A DNA stretch of 6,967 nt from an uncultured Oscillospiraceae bacterium (lineage in GTDB: Bacteria; Bacillota; Clostridia; Oscillospirales; Acutalibacteraceae), in assembly GCA_902462665.1 (NCBI GenBank), contig CABQCM010000067.1, positions 1 through 6,967 of the forward strand, in the 5' to 3' direction. The position numbers were made by a program, and so were the translations under genes. Shown in pieces: positions 1 to 6,034 of the stretch (its first letter is position 1; every line of letters starts with the position of its first letter). The notes under the pieces are model-generated. The model was not told where the DNA came from and did no database searches. It was given only the letters and a program-made list of their open reading frames with translations.

Positions 1-2
1 TG

Positions 3-74
3 CAGGGCGTGCTCGTCACTGGCGCTGCGGTCTATGGCAATCAGGTCGTCAAGCAGATTACGAAAAGTGAATAG
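3..74 (+). CDS. 3' end of an unidentified protein (partial)
   Basis: Only the final 23 codons are present, ending in TAG at 72-74. This frame reads QGVLVTGAAVYGNQVVKQIT and then KSE. It was preferred over the other two forward frames because it has the most protein-like composition: an alternating hydrophobic stretch followed by a charged tail, with no run of Arg, Cys or Ser. The other two frames also stay open almost as far, so the frame choice is not certain. A strong intrinsic terminator begins 7 bp after the stop, which supports a rightward gene ending here. The fragment is too short for a family assignment and I do not recognise it. Confidence 0.5.
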   Translation, partial: QGVLVTGAAVYGNQVVKQITKSE

Positions 75-80
75 GTAAAA

Positions 81-130
81 CAAAGCCCCGGAGAGGAAGC
101 GAAACTCTCCGGGGCTTTGCTGTTGCTTTT
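81..130 (+). terminator. Strong intrinsic terminator, probably bidirectional
   Basis: A perfect 15-bp stem is formed by 81-95 and 105-119 (core GCCCCGGAGAG pairing with CTCTCCGGGGC) around a 9-nt loop. On the + strand it is followed by a T-rich tail ending in TTTT at 127-130. On the - strand the stem is followed by TTTTACC (80-74), so it could also stop leftward transcription arriving from the tRNA side. It lies just after the stop codon at 74 and most likely ends that gene's transcript. Confidence 0.9.
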
Positions 131-134
131 AACA

Positions 135-156
135 AGTACCACACTTAGTACCACAC
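135..156. repeat. Tandem pair of 10-bp direct repeats (AGTACCACAC)
   Basis: AGTACCACAC occurs at 135-144 and again at 147-156, separated by TT, giving a 12-bp period. The pair lies in non-coding DNA between the terminator ending near 130 and the 3' side of the tRNA-Gln gene. Short direct repeats near the 3' end of a tRNA gene can be arm-type integrase sites, but no integrase or duplicated tRNA end is visible here, so function is unknown. Apart from this pair and the tRNA terminator, I see nothing in 131-272. Confidence 0.7.
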
Positions 157-211
157 AGAAATGACTATTATGCGGGAGTTTTAGGGAGTATTTTTATTTT
201 AAGATAAGTGC

Positions 212-268
212 TTTGAAAAAATAAAAAGCTCCGAACCCCTTGAAAATCAAGGCAATTCAGAGCTTTTT
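212..268 (-). terminator. Nested-hairpin terminator of the tRNA-Gln gene
   Basis: The outer stem is AAAAAGCTC (223-231) pairing with GAGCTTTTT (260-268). An inner stem, CCTTGA (238-243) with TCAAGG (247-252), closes on a 3-nt loop, giving a stacked structure. Read on the - strand, the outer stem ends in a T tract and continues as ATTTTTTC, which is typical of intrinsic termination. It begins 4 bp beyond the CCA end of the tRNA, so it is the expected end of that transcript. Confidence 0.8.
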
Positions 269-272
269 GCTT

Positions 273-346
273 TGGCAGCGGAAGAAGGATTCGAACCCTC
301 ACAAACAGAGTCAGAGTCTGTCGTGCTACCCTTACACAATTCCGCT
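273..346 (-). tRNA. tRNA-Gln (anticodon CUG)
   Basis: The - strand folds as a standard 74-nt cloverleaf. The acceptor stem is AGCGGAA (346-340) with TTCCGCT (283-277), followed by discriminator G (276) and an encoded CCA (275-273). The anticodon stem ACAGA/TCTGT (321-317 and 309-305) encloses the 7-nt loop CTCTGAC. Its central CTG, at 314-312, reads CAG, so the tRNA is glutaminyl. The T arm is GAGGG-TTCGAAT-CCTTC with one G-U pair, and the D arm closes with GTG/CAC. The anticodon loop closely resembles that of E. coli tRNA-Gln(CUG). The gene stands alone with its own promoter and terminator. Confidence 0.97.
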
Positions 347-361
347 ATAGAAAGCTTTTTT

Positions 362-389
362 ATTATATCCTGATTTTTGAAAAAGTCAA
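362..389 (-). promoter_or_regulatory. Promoter of tRNA-Gln (sigma-A type)
   Basis: On the - strand, TTGACT (389-384) serves as the -35 and TATAAT (367-362) as the -10, with a 16-bp spacer. The -10 is a perfect consensus and the -35 matches 5 of 6. Transcription would start near 355, about 8-10 nt before the mature tRNA 5' end at 346, leaving a short leader for RNase P to remove. The AT-rich DNA at 390-420 could act as an UP element. Confidence 0.85.
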
Positions 390-422
390 GAGGTTTTCGA
401 AAAAAATTCATTTTTTACAAAC

Positions 423-462
423 AGCGGCTTCGAAAAGAAAGTTTTTCTGCTTCGAAGCCGCT
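423..462 (-). terminator. Hairpin terminator after the dockerin gene
   Basis: AGCGGCTTCGAA (423-434) pairs perfectly with TTCGAAGCCGCT (451-462). A smaller AGAAA/TTTCT stem lies inside the loop. It sits 17 bp past the stop codon of the large leftward gene. The tail on the - strand is TGTTTGT followed by a mixed A/T tract, a weaker U-run than usual, so termination may be incomplete. Some read-through into the tRNA promoter region is possible. Confidence 0.7.
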
Positions 463-479
463 CTATGCCAGAAACGGGT

Positions 480-3443
480 TTATTCCGCCGTTTCCAAATA
501 ACGAATGGTAAAGCTATAGATGCATCCACCCCAGCCTTTGCCTGGATCGCAATGACTCAGTCGGAGATACAGCGTGCTGCCCAACCCATAGTCGGAGGGC
601 TGGATGGACAACGCCGCCTGATTGCCGCAACCCTCGATCCACTGACCGCCTGACGAGGTTTTGTAATTATAAGCTTCCACCCAGTCGCCGTCGTGATCGG
701 AAACACAAATACGATAATTGCTTGCCACATTGAGAACCACGGTGGGGCTATCGTATTCGGATAAATCCAGACGGTAGACCAGCTCGGCGTTACCGTCGCA
801 CCAGCGCCGGTCGGCCGTCTGGCCGTTGAAGCGCACCAGGTAGGGGTCGTCTTCCCCCGCGGTGTTCGTGAATACGACCTTCTCTGCCAGGCGTTTGACC
901 GAATCGTCGGGGCGCGGCTGCTGCGACCATTCTATGGTCAGGGTAATCGGTTCGCCCGCGACCTGAGCAGTTTGTAGTAACAGGGTGCCAGACGCGTTTT
1001 CCCAACGTGAGACCACATCCTGGCATGGCTTCCCGCCGCGCGTCGCGGTGATGCTGACGGGAGCGTTTCCGTTGCCGTAAAGTCGGGTAGAAGTAATGGA
1101 ATTATCCGGCCCGGCGATGGTGAATACTGTACGCTCGGCATTCTCCTGGGCAGGCCCTTGTAGAATGCCGCCGGTATGCGCCAGATGGGGAGTACCGTCT
1201 TGCGGCAGGGAATCGAGGTCGTACAGCAGGGCCGATTCTCCCGCTTCCAAAGTGATTTCGGTTTTGACCGTCATTTCGGGGTCAAACAAATCGATAAAAT
1301 TGCCCCGCAGCACCTGAGGCTCGGCCTGTCGCATTGCTTGAGCGGCGACAAAGGGGCCGCGCTGCGTCAGCATCAAATCGCTCTCCAGATAAACGCCGCC
1401 GGCGCAGTGAACCGCGTAGGCCACCAGGTCACGGAGTACCTGTGGGCCGTCGGCATTATTTCCATAATAAGCACTGGGAAGCCCGATCGACAGAAAATGG
1501 CCCTGTCCCACTTTGCAATCCACGCCGAGCGTGCCGGCATATCCCTCCAGAATCGGCATGCCGCCCTCGACGATGCAGCTCGATTCGAGCAGATTGTAAG
1601 GGACGATGTTATCGTGTATATTGCTGCCAAAGCCCGACGGCCCGCTCCACGAAAAGTCACTGAGCTCTTCCAAGGGATGAACGGACAGCTCCAACCCGAG
1701 CTGTGCCGTTAGATGGTCGTACGGGGTCGTGTTCTGCTGCGTCCACCACTCGCCGCCGACCTGGCTCCAGGCGTCTGTGCCGCCTAGATAGAGCACCACG
1801 CCGCCCGAGCGCACCCAGTTGGCAATCGCTTGATTTGCCTGCTCGCTGAGGGGCTTCATAACGTCGTAGGTCAGCAGCAGTACCTTAACTCCGTCGAGGT
1901 CGGACGCATCCTGCAAATGATCGAGAGACACTGCGCCCAGGGGAATGCCCCGCTCCACTAAGGGAAGAGAAAGACCGTAAAATGCGTCCGACAGCGCATA
2001 GGACGCGCCGTGCTCGATGCGGTGATACGAGTACGAGTCGCTGACTGCCAAGGAAATCCCCTGCGTGCCCGCATAGACTGTGGCGGGATATTCCCCGATG
2101 TTTTGCTGCATGGTGTACGCCTGAAGCTGCTCGGTGCGGTAAGCTGGGGACGCCCTGCCGATCGAACGGTCGGGCCAGATAATTGACTGAAAACGGCGAA
2201 CCTCGGGCTGCATGAGCTGGGCGACTAAGGTTTTATGCCACAGCTCTCTGCGAAGCTCCCAGGAAAAATCGTTGTCGGTGGCGGCGTCGCACAAGGTGTA
2301 GAGAAGCTTGCCGTTTTGCGCTCCTACGAAGGAGCCATAGTCGAAATAGGCGGTTTCAAAGGGACGGGATTCCTTCCCACCGGCGTAAGAGACCGGTACG
2401 TTGACCGCGTCACTCCATACCTGCCCGATTACGCCGTCGACGTACTGACTCTTGGTATAGTCGTTGATGGACGAGGTCATATCATAGCTGCCGTAGCCGG
2501 AAATCGAATGGGTGGCAACGATATACTCCACCTCTGGATGGCTTTGTTTGATGCGGCGGCCGAGTTCGTCGACAAACTCCGCCCACATATGGGCGAAAAG
2601 CTTGTTGGCTTTGTAGCGATTCTCCGATGAGGCTGCCGGATCGGCAAAGGGCTGGCCGTAAAATTCTTCCCAAGCCTCCTGGAAGCCGTCCGCATAGCAA
2701 TACAAATTAAAGGTTTCGGGCTCCTCCAATACAATGGCCCCTGGCTCGCGTTCCAGGCACCGCTCAATCACCCGCCATTTGTATTCCATGTAGGCTTTGG
2801 TCGGCATCATGTAATGTACTCCACCGGGATGGAGCATGTATTCCCCATTTTGATTGATATGACAATCCATGACACCGCGTTCGGGGTAAAGGGTAAAAAA
2901 TTCCCCGTCGTCCCGACCGGCTGGAATCATGTAATCGACCCGCATATCGTTCTGGTTTTGCTTCCAGCTGTCAAACGCCTGCCCGACGAAAGACAGGGAG
3001 GGGATATAAACCATCACCGCGTCGGCGGGCAGCTCGTACATTCCGCTGTAAAGCTGCTGCATCTGCATGGTGGTGACGACGCCGTCGAGCTTTTGTGCGG
3101 GGGTGCTGACGGTATCCTGTAAAGCTTCGGTATAGGGATTGAGCATATAGGTTCCCTCCTCGGCTGCGAAACGGTTAATGAGGCCAACTGAATACTGCAA
3201 AATCAGCAGCGCGTCGGCCGCGTTCAGGCCACCGTCCCCATTCACGTCGCCCAGCACGCACTCTTGGGGCGGCAACTCAATCAGGTTGACCGAGTGCTGC
3301 AATACCCGCAGTGCGTCGGCCGCGTCGGCGCTGCCGCTGCGGTTCAAATCGCCAAAGCTCACGTGGGAAGACTCCGCCATAGCGGCTGGGCACAGGGCAA
3401 GAAGGACGATGAGCAGCAAGCTCCATGCTCTTTTCCAGTTCAT
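480..3443 (-). CDS. Secreted dockerin protein with glycosidase-like barrel
   Basis: A 987-residue exported protein, probably a polysaccharide-active enzyme of unassigned family. The ATG at 3443-3441 was chosen because it has GGAGG 6 nt upstream and is followed at once by a signal peptide (MNWKRAW, hydrophobic core, A-M-A cleavage near residue 23). An upstream ATG at 3506 would bury that signal. Residues 31-90 form a type I dockerin: two calcium-loop repeats starting GDLNRSGSAD (31) and GDVNGDGGLN (65). Residues ~100-450 look like a TIM-barrel glycosidase. The motif VLEEPE (238-243), a strand-end VATHS (309-313) and FETAYFDYG (362-370) hold candidate catalytic Glu residues. Residues ~485-680 resemble the class I amidotransferase-like domain found in GH42-type enzymes (LLLTYD, SGGVVLYLGGTD). 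The last ~130 residues are beta-rich and Trp/Asp/Gly-rich, perhaps a carbohydrate-binding jelly roll. The signal and dockerin are clear; the enzyme class is inferred from motif layout and activity is unknown. It is a single unbroken reading frame with its own terminator. Confidence 0.93.
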   Translation of the reverse strand: MNWKRAWSLLLIVLLALCPAAMAESSHVSFGDLNRSGSADAADALRVLQHSVNLIELPPQECVLGDVNGDGGLNAADALLILQYSVGLINRFAAEEGTYMLNPYTEALQDTVSTPAQKLDGVVTTMQMQQLYSGMYELPADAVMVYIPSLSFVGQAFDSWKQNQNDMRVDYMIPAGRDDGEFFTLYPERGVMDCHINQNGEYMLHPGGVHYMMPTKAYMEYKWRVIERCLEREPGAIVLEEPETFNLYCYADGFQEAWEEFYGQPFADPAASSENRYKANKLFAHMWAEFVDELGRRIKQSHPEVEYIVATHSISGYGSYDMTSSINDYTKSQYVDGVIGQVWSDAVNVPVSYAGGKESRPFETAYFDYGSFVGAQNGKLLYTLCDAATDNDFSWELRRELWHKTLVAQLMQPEVRRFQSIIWPDRSIGRASPAYRTEQLQAYTMQQNIGEYPATVYAGTQGISLAVSDSYSYHRIEHGASYALSDAFYGLSLPLVERGIPLGAVSLDHLQDASDLDGVKVLLLTYDVMKPLSEQANQAIANWVRSGGVVLYLGGTDAWSQVGGEWWTQQNTTPYDHLTAQLGLELSVHPLEELSDFSWSGPSGFGSNIHDNIVPYNLLESSCIVEGGMPILEGYAGTLGVDCKVGQGHFLSIGLPSAYYGNNADGPQVLRDLVAYAVHCAGGVYLESDLMLTQRGPFVAAQAMRQAEPQVLRGNFIDLFDPEMTVKTEITLEAGESALLYDLDSLPQDGTPHLAHTGGILQGPAQENAERTVFTIAGPDNSITSTRLYGNGNAPVSITATRGGKPCQDVVSRWENASGTLLLQTAQVAGEPITLTIEWSQQPRPDDSVKRLAEKVVFTNTAGEDDPYLVRFNGQTADRRWCDGNAELVYRLDLSEYDSPTVVLNVASNYRICVSDHDGDWVEAYNYKTSSGGQWIEGCGNQAALSIQPSDYGLGSTLYLRLSHCDPGKGWGGCIYSFTIRYLETAE

Positions 3444-3449
3444 TGTAAT

Positions 3450-3454
3450 CCTCC
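3450..3454 (-). promoter_or_regulatory. Ribosome binding site deciding the dockerin gene start
   Basis: GGAGG on the - strand lies 6 nt before the ATG at 3443-3441. No comparable site precedes the in-frame ATG at 3506, so this site fixes the start 21 codons inside the longest frame and places the signal peptide at the N terminus. Confidence 0.85.
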
Positions 3455-3516
3455 AATCCGATGGAAATCGCCCGCGTTCTATACAAACGAACGACAAAGA
3501 AAACACGGGATTTTTG

Positions 3517-3556
3517 TTTCATATTACTATAGATCAGCGGGCGTTACAATATGAAA
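3517..3556 (-). promoter_or_regulatory. Candidate promoter with flanking inverted repeat, dockerin gene
   Basis: On the - strand, TTGTAA (3549-3544) and TAATAT (3526-3521) with a 17-bp spacer form a plausible sigma-A promoter. It lies about 80-105 bp upstream of the dockerin gene start. A perfect 9-bp inverted repeat, TTTCATATT (3517-3525) and AATATGAAA (3548-3556), overlaps both hexamers with centres 31 bp apart, close to three helical turns. That arrangement would suit an operator bound by a dimeric regulator. Neither hexamer is a perfect consensus, so the promoter call is moderate. Regulation is inferred only from the symmetry. Confidence 0.45.
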
Positions 3557-3632
3557 ATCGACCTTTTTTTGTGCGGAAATTGTTCGAATCATACAATCCA
3601 GATGATTGTGCAACTCGATCGCATGGGTGAGA

Positions 3633-3680
3633 AGCGAAAAATGCAAAGAAGTCCAGCGCCAAAAAGCACTGGACTTCTTT
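3633..3680 (-). terminator. Intrinsic terminator of the SDR gene
   Basis: AAAGAAGTCCAG (3645-3656) pairs perfectly with CTGGACTTCTTT (3669-3680) around a 12-nt loop. On the - strand it is followed by GCATTTTTCG, a short U-run. It starts 27 bp after the SDR stop codon and separates that gene's transcript from the dockerin gene, so the two leftward genes are probably independent units. The remaining DNA between it and the dockerin gene holds that gene's candidate promoter and no open gene. Confidence 0.85.
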
Positions 3681-3707
3681 AACTGGTTGATTACGGCGGC
3701 TGCGCGG

Positions 3708-4721
3708 TCAAACCCGGCCGTTTGTTTGCAGCCACTGAACCATATCTTTGAGCGTTTCCTCGATGGGACGGGGATCGTAGCCCAACTCCCTTGCGGCTTT
3801 ATCGTGGCTAAAATGAGCGTTGGTGCGCAACGTATCAATTGAATACGAGGTGAATAACGGTGGCTGGCGCAGCAGCCGGTAATACAACTCGCATAGGGGA
3901 GCCGCGCTTTTGACAAACCAATAGGGGAGCACGCGGCGGATTTTCCGGCGGCCGGTGATGCAATGCAGCATATACAGCACGTCGGCTATGGCGTAATAGC
4001 GGCCAGACAAAATATAGCATTCTCCCGGTCGGCCTTTGTCACAACAGGCAATGGTTCCCGCGGCGACATCACGCACGTCGACGAAGTCGTAGCCTCCCTC
4101 GACGCAGGCGGTCAGTCTTCCGCGCATGTAGTCCAGAACCAGTTGGGTAAGGTGGCCATGTCCCCAGTCAAAGGGGCCGAAAATACCCGAGGGGTGGACG
4201 ACGCTTGCATTGAGCCCGCTTTGGGCGGCTTGCAGCACCAAAGAGGTGGCTTCGGCTTTGGTTTTGGCATAACCGCCTTCCACCAGAGCGGGATCAAATC
4301 GGTCGGTTTCGCAGATGATCTCACCAGCCGGCCGTTCGGGGATGGCGTGCACCGAACTGACATAGACCAACCGGGCAACTTTTTTCCGCTTGCATTGGGT
4401 GAGCAGATTACGCGTGCCCTCAACATTAACCGAGTGCACCTCGTCTTTTGTACGAGAAGCGATGGAGACGATTCCAGCCGCATGAATCACTGCGGTGTGG
4501 CAGCCGGGGGGCGGTTCCAGAAAAGCAGCGACCTTTTCGGCGTCGCGAATGTCGCCAAAAAAGACGTCCACGCCGTCTGGCATCCGTTTTGCTCCCGGTT
4601 CCCCCGGCAACAAAAGAACGCGTACCCGGTTTCCCGCATCGGACAACTGTTGGACAATCGCAGTGCCCAGGTGGCCGGCGGCGCCAGTGACAAGATAAAT
4701 TGTATTTTGCATTTCAAGCAT
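3708..4721 (-). CDS. NAD(P)-dependent extended SDR (epimerase/dehydratase type)
   Basis: A 337-residue cytoplasmic oxidoreductase of the extended short-chain dehydrogenase/reductase superfamily. The Rossmann fold is at the N terminus, with the dinucleotide motif TGAAGHLG at 12-19. Further landmarks are the adenine-pocket HAAG (80-83), NVEGT (99-103), VSS (121-123, likely catalytic Ser) and the YxxxK catalytic pair in YAKTK (Tyr151, Lys155). HPSGIFGP (176-183) is typical of this group, and the length is normal. Overall it resembles the 3-beta-hydroxysteroid dehydrogenase/dihydroflavonol-reductase-like branch, whose bacterial members act on diverse and usually unknown substrates. The start is ambiguous: AAAAGGA lies 2 nt before the first ATG (4721-4719) and 11 nt before the fourth codon, also ATG (4712-4710). 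Neither spacing is ideal. The gene stands alone, divergent from the lacI-xylA unit. I see no good promoter for it in the intergenic DNA. A sugar-nucleotide or aldehyde substrate cannot be chosen from sequence. Confidence 0.93.
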   Translation of the reverse strand: MLEMQNTIYLVTGAAGHLGTAIVQQLSDAGNRVRVLLLPGEPGAKRMPDGVDVFFGDIRDAEKVAAFLEPPPGCHTAVIHAAGIVSIASRTKDEVHSVNVEGTRNLLTQCKRKKVARLVYVSSVHAIPERPAGEIICETDRFDPALVEGGYAKTKAEATSLVLQAAQSGLNASVVHPSGIFGPFDWGHGHLTQLVLDYMRGRLTACVEGGYDFVDVRDVAAGTIACCDKGRPGECYILSGRYYAIADVLYMLHCITGRRKIRRVLPYWFVKSAAPLCELYYRLLRQPPLFTSYSIDTLRTNAHFSHDKAARELGYDPRPIEETLKDMVQWLQTNGRV

Positions 4722-4901
4722 CGTCCTTTTTATAGATCATGTAATTTTATTTTCATGGTATGGTTGCGCATCGGTTCTAAATAGCACGCTTTGGTGCTGT
4801 GATGTTTTGAGGCGACGAGGTACATCAAACGTTCCGAATGATTTTATTATGAGAGATAAATATAGAAAAATTATGAACCAATATTATTTTTTTCTTGAAG
4901 G

Positions 4902-4930
4902 TTGACAAGTCGCATTTGGTTTGATACAAT
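4902..4930 (+). promoter_or_regulatory. Promoter of the regulator-xylA operon
   Basis: TTGACA (4902-4907) is a perfect -35 and TACAAT (4925-4930) a 5/6 -10, with the optimal 17-bp spacer. The AT-rich stretch 4854-4896 upstream could serve as an UP element. Predicted transcription start is near 4937, giving a leader of about 70 nt before the regulator ATG. This is the strongest promoter for a protein gene in the window, which fits a promoter that needs a repressor to keep it shut. The rest of 4722-4901 carries no gene and no convincing leftward promoter. Confidence 0.9.
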
Positions 4931-4935
4931 AAAAA

Positions 4936-4949
4936 CGTTCACGTGAACG
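4936..4949. promoter_or_regulatory. LacI-family operator, perfect 14-bp palindrome at the start site
   Basis: CGTTCACGTGAACG is perfectly symmetrical, with a central CG step, the usual form of LacI/GalR-family operators. It begins 5 bp after the -10 and covers the predicted transcription start, so bound protein would block initiation or promoter clearance. The gene immediately downstream encodes a LacI-family protein, so autoregulation of the whole operon is the natural inference. The cognate pairing itself is not proven by sequence. Confidence 0.85.
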
Positions 4950-4994
4950 AAGTGCGTTTGCGCCGTGCGAAATGCGAGTGGGTACGGCGGATGG

Positions 4995-5001
4995 AAGGAG
5001 G
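4995..5001 (+). promoter_or_regulatory. Ribosome binding site deciding the LacI-type gene start
   Basis: AAGGAGG lies 7 nt before the ATG at 5009. In-frame starts further upstream (GTG at 4943 inside the operator, ATG at 4991) lack a site in front of them. They would add residues before the helix-turn-helix, which normally begins within a few residues of the N terminus in this family. Confidence 0.9.
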
Positions 5002-5008
5002 AAACAGG

Positions 5009-6022
5009 ATGTCAATTACCTCCAAAGAGCTGGCAGCTCTCGCCGGGGTATCTCGTGGAACGGTAGATCGTGCGCTCAACCATCGGGGCGGGGTTCGGCC
5101 TCAGGTGCAAAAGCGCATTGAGGAACTGGCGCGGGAGCATGGGTATTCTCCGAACCGTGCAGGAAAGGCTTTGGTGACCCGGGATCCGGTACGAATTGCA
5201 GTGCTGCTGCATTCGGTGGGGAATCCCTTTTTTGACGAAGTCAAGCAGGGGTTTGGCAAGGCGGTGGCGGAGTATCCGGATTTTCCCATTCAAGTGACTC
5301 TCGAGGAGGTCAAGGGGTATTCTCCCAGCGAGCAGCTTGAGCGGATACGACAATCCATGGAGAGGGGAATGGACGCTCTGCTGCTGACTCCCATCAGCCA
5401 TCCCGAGATTGCCGCGCAGCTTGACCGAATGGCGCAGGAGGGTTTGCCGGTCGTCGCGCTCAACAACGACATTGCGGCCTGCCGACTTTGTTATGTCGGC
5501 TGCGACTATTTTGGCAGCGGGCGCACGGCGGCTCAGATGATGGGCTACCTTTGCGCGGGACAGGGGGAGGTTGCCGCGGTAACCGGTTCGCTGTCCATGC
5601 TCGGGCATAGCCAGCGCATTGAGGGGTTTCGCTCGCAGCTTGCGGCCGAATTCCCGCAATTGTCTCTGGTTGAGGTGGCGGAAAATAACGACGACGACGG
5701 ACTTTCGGCGCAGATTGTCAAAACGCTGATGGAGCGTCACAACCTGCGAGGAATCTATTTTGGCGCGGCGGGCGCGGCCGCGGGGTCCCGTACCGCCCAC
5801 GCTATGGCCAAGGCTCCGCTGTCTATTGTGGTCAGCGACCCGGTACCGGCCGTCGCCACGCTCATCGAAAACAGCGTGGTGCAGGCTGCCATCGGTCAGC
5901 AGCCGTTTGAGCAGGGATATCGCGCTATGCGGATTCTGATTGAAAGGCTGCTGTTTCGTACCGAACCGCCCAGCGAGCGTATCTTCACCAAAAATGAAAT
6001 TATTATCAAAACCAATCTATAA
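5009..6022 (+). CDS. LacI-family transcriptional regulator, likely of xylose genes
   Basis: A 337-residue cytoplasmic DNA-binding protein of normal family length. Residues 4-50 form the LacI helix-turn-helix and hinge: SKELAALAGVSRGTVDRALN, then RGGVRP and ELAREHGYSPNRAGKAL. From about 60 to the end is a type I periplasmic-binding-protein-like sugar domain: RIAVLLHSVGNPFFDEV (62-78), LLLTP-SHPE, PVVALNND, YVGCDYFGSGRTAA. The TVDRALN recognition helix is a recognisable LacI subgroup that often carries this binding-protein-like domain. The upstream palindrome is the obvious operator, and xylA follows 12 bp after the stop with its binding site overlapping the TAA, so the two are co-transcribed. 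D-xylose or a related pentose is the likely inducer by context; this is inference. Firmicute xylA genes are more often controlled by the ROK-family XylR, so the symbol xylR is withheld. Confidence 0.95.
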   Translation: MSITSKELAALAGVSRGTVDRALNHRGGVRPQVQKRIEELAREHGYSPNRAGKALVTRDPVRIAVLLHSVGNPFFDEVKQGFGKAVAEYPDFPIQVTLEEVKGYSPSEQLERIRQSMERGMDALLLTPISHPEIAAQLDRMAQEGLPVVALNNDIAACRLCYVGCDYFGSGRTAAQMMGYLCAGQGEVAAVTGSLSMLGHSQRIEGFRSQLAAEFPQLSLVEVAENNDDDGLSAQIVKTLMERHNLRGIYFGAAGAAAGSRTAHAMAKAPLSIVVSDPVPAVATLIENSVVQAAIGQQPFEQGYRAMRILIERLLFRTEPPSERIFTKNEIIIKTNL

Positions 6023-6027
6023 GGAGG
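6021..6027 (+). promoter_or_regulatory. xylA ribosome binding site overlapping the regulator stop
   Basis: AAGGAGG starts inside the TAA stop of the regulator (6020-6022) and sits 7 nt before the GTG at 6035. The overlap suggests translational coupling between regulator and xylA and supports choosing GTG as the xylA start. Confidence 0.85.
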
Positions 6028-6034
6028 TCATTTT

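Noticed and set aside
2235..2630. Open frame of 131 codons on the + strand inside the dockerin gene, and similar long frames opposite the SDR (3963-4784), the regulator (5012-5800) and xylA (6059-6883)
   Set aside because: These lie antisense to genes with clear domains and intact motifs. They have no ribosome binding sites or recognisable motifs and are explained by GC-rich codon structure on the opposite strand.
3475..3493. CGTTC ... GAACG inverted arms upstream of the dockerin gene as a second LacI-type operator
   Set aside because: The arms match the operator ends, but the gap is 9 bp rather than 4 bp and the centre lacks the CG step. LacI-family proteins do not tolerate such a change in spacing, and 5-bp arms are expected by chance.
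3444..3506. Upstream ATG (3506) for the dockerin gene
   Set aside because: It would add 21 residues in front of a clear signal peptide and has no ribosome binding site. GGAGG before 3443 decides the start.
4784..4799. Small hairpin AGCAC/GTGCT in the divergent intergenic region
   Set aside because: Only 5 bp of stem with no U-run on either strand. It is too weak to call a terminator or RNA element.
4930..4943. Catabolite-response (cre) site overlapping the operator
   Set aside because: The stretch TAAAAACGTTCACG resembles the TGWAANCGNTNWCA consensus but misses two conserved positions (G2 and the final A). The perfect palindrome shifted a few bases downstream explains the symmetry better.
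4943..5008. N-terminal extension of the LacI-type regulator from GTG at 4943 or ATG at 4991
   Set aside because: The GTG lies inside the operator and only a few bases past the predicted transcription start. Neither codon has a ribosome binding site in front, while ATG 5009 has AAGGAGG at ideal spacing and puts the helix-turn-helix at the N terminus.
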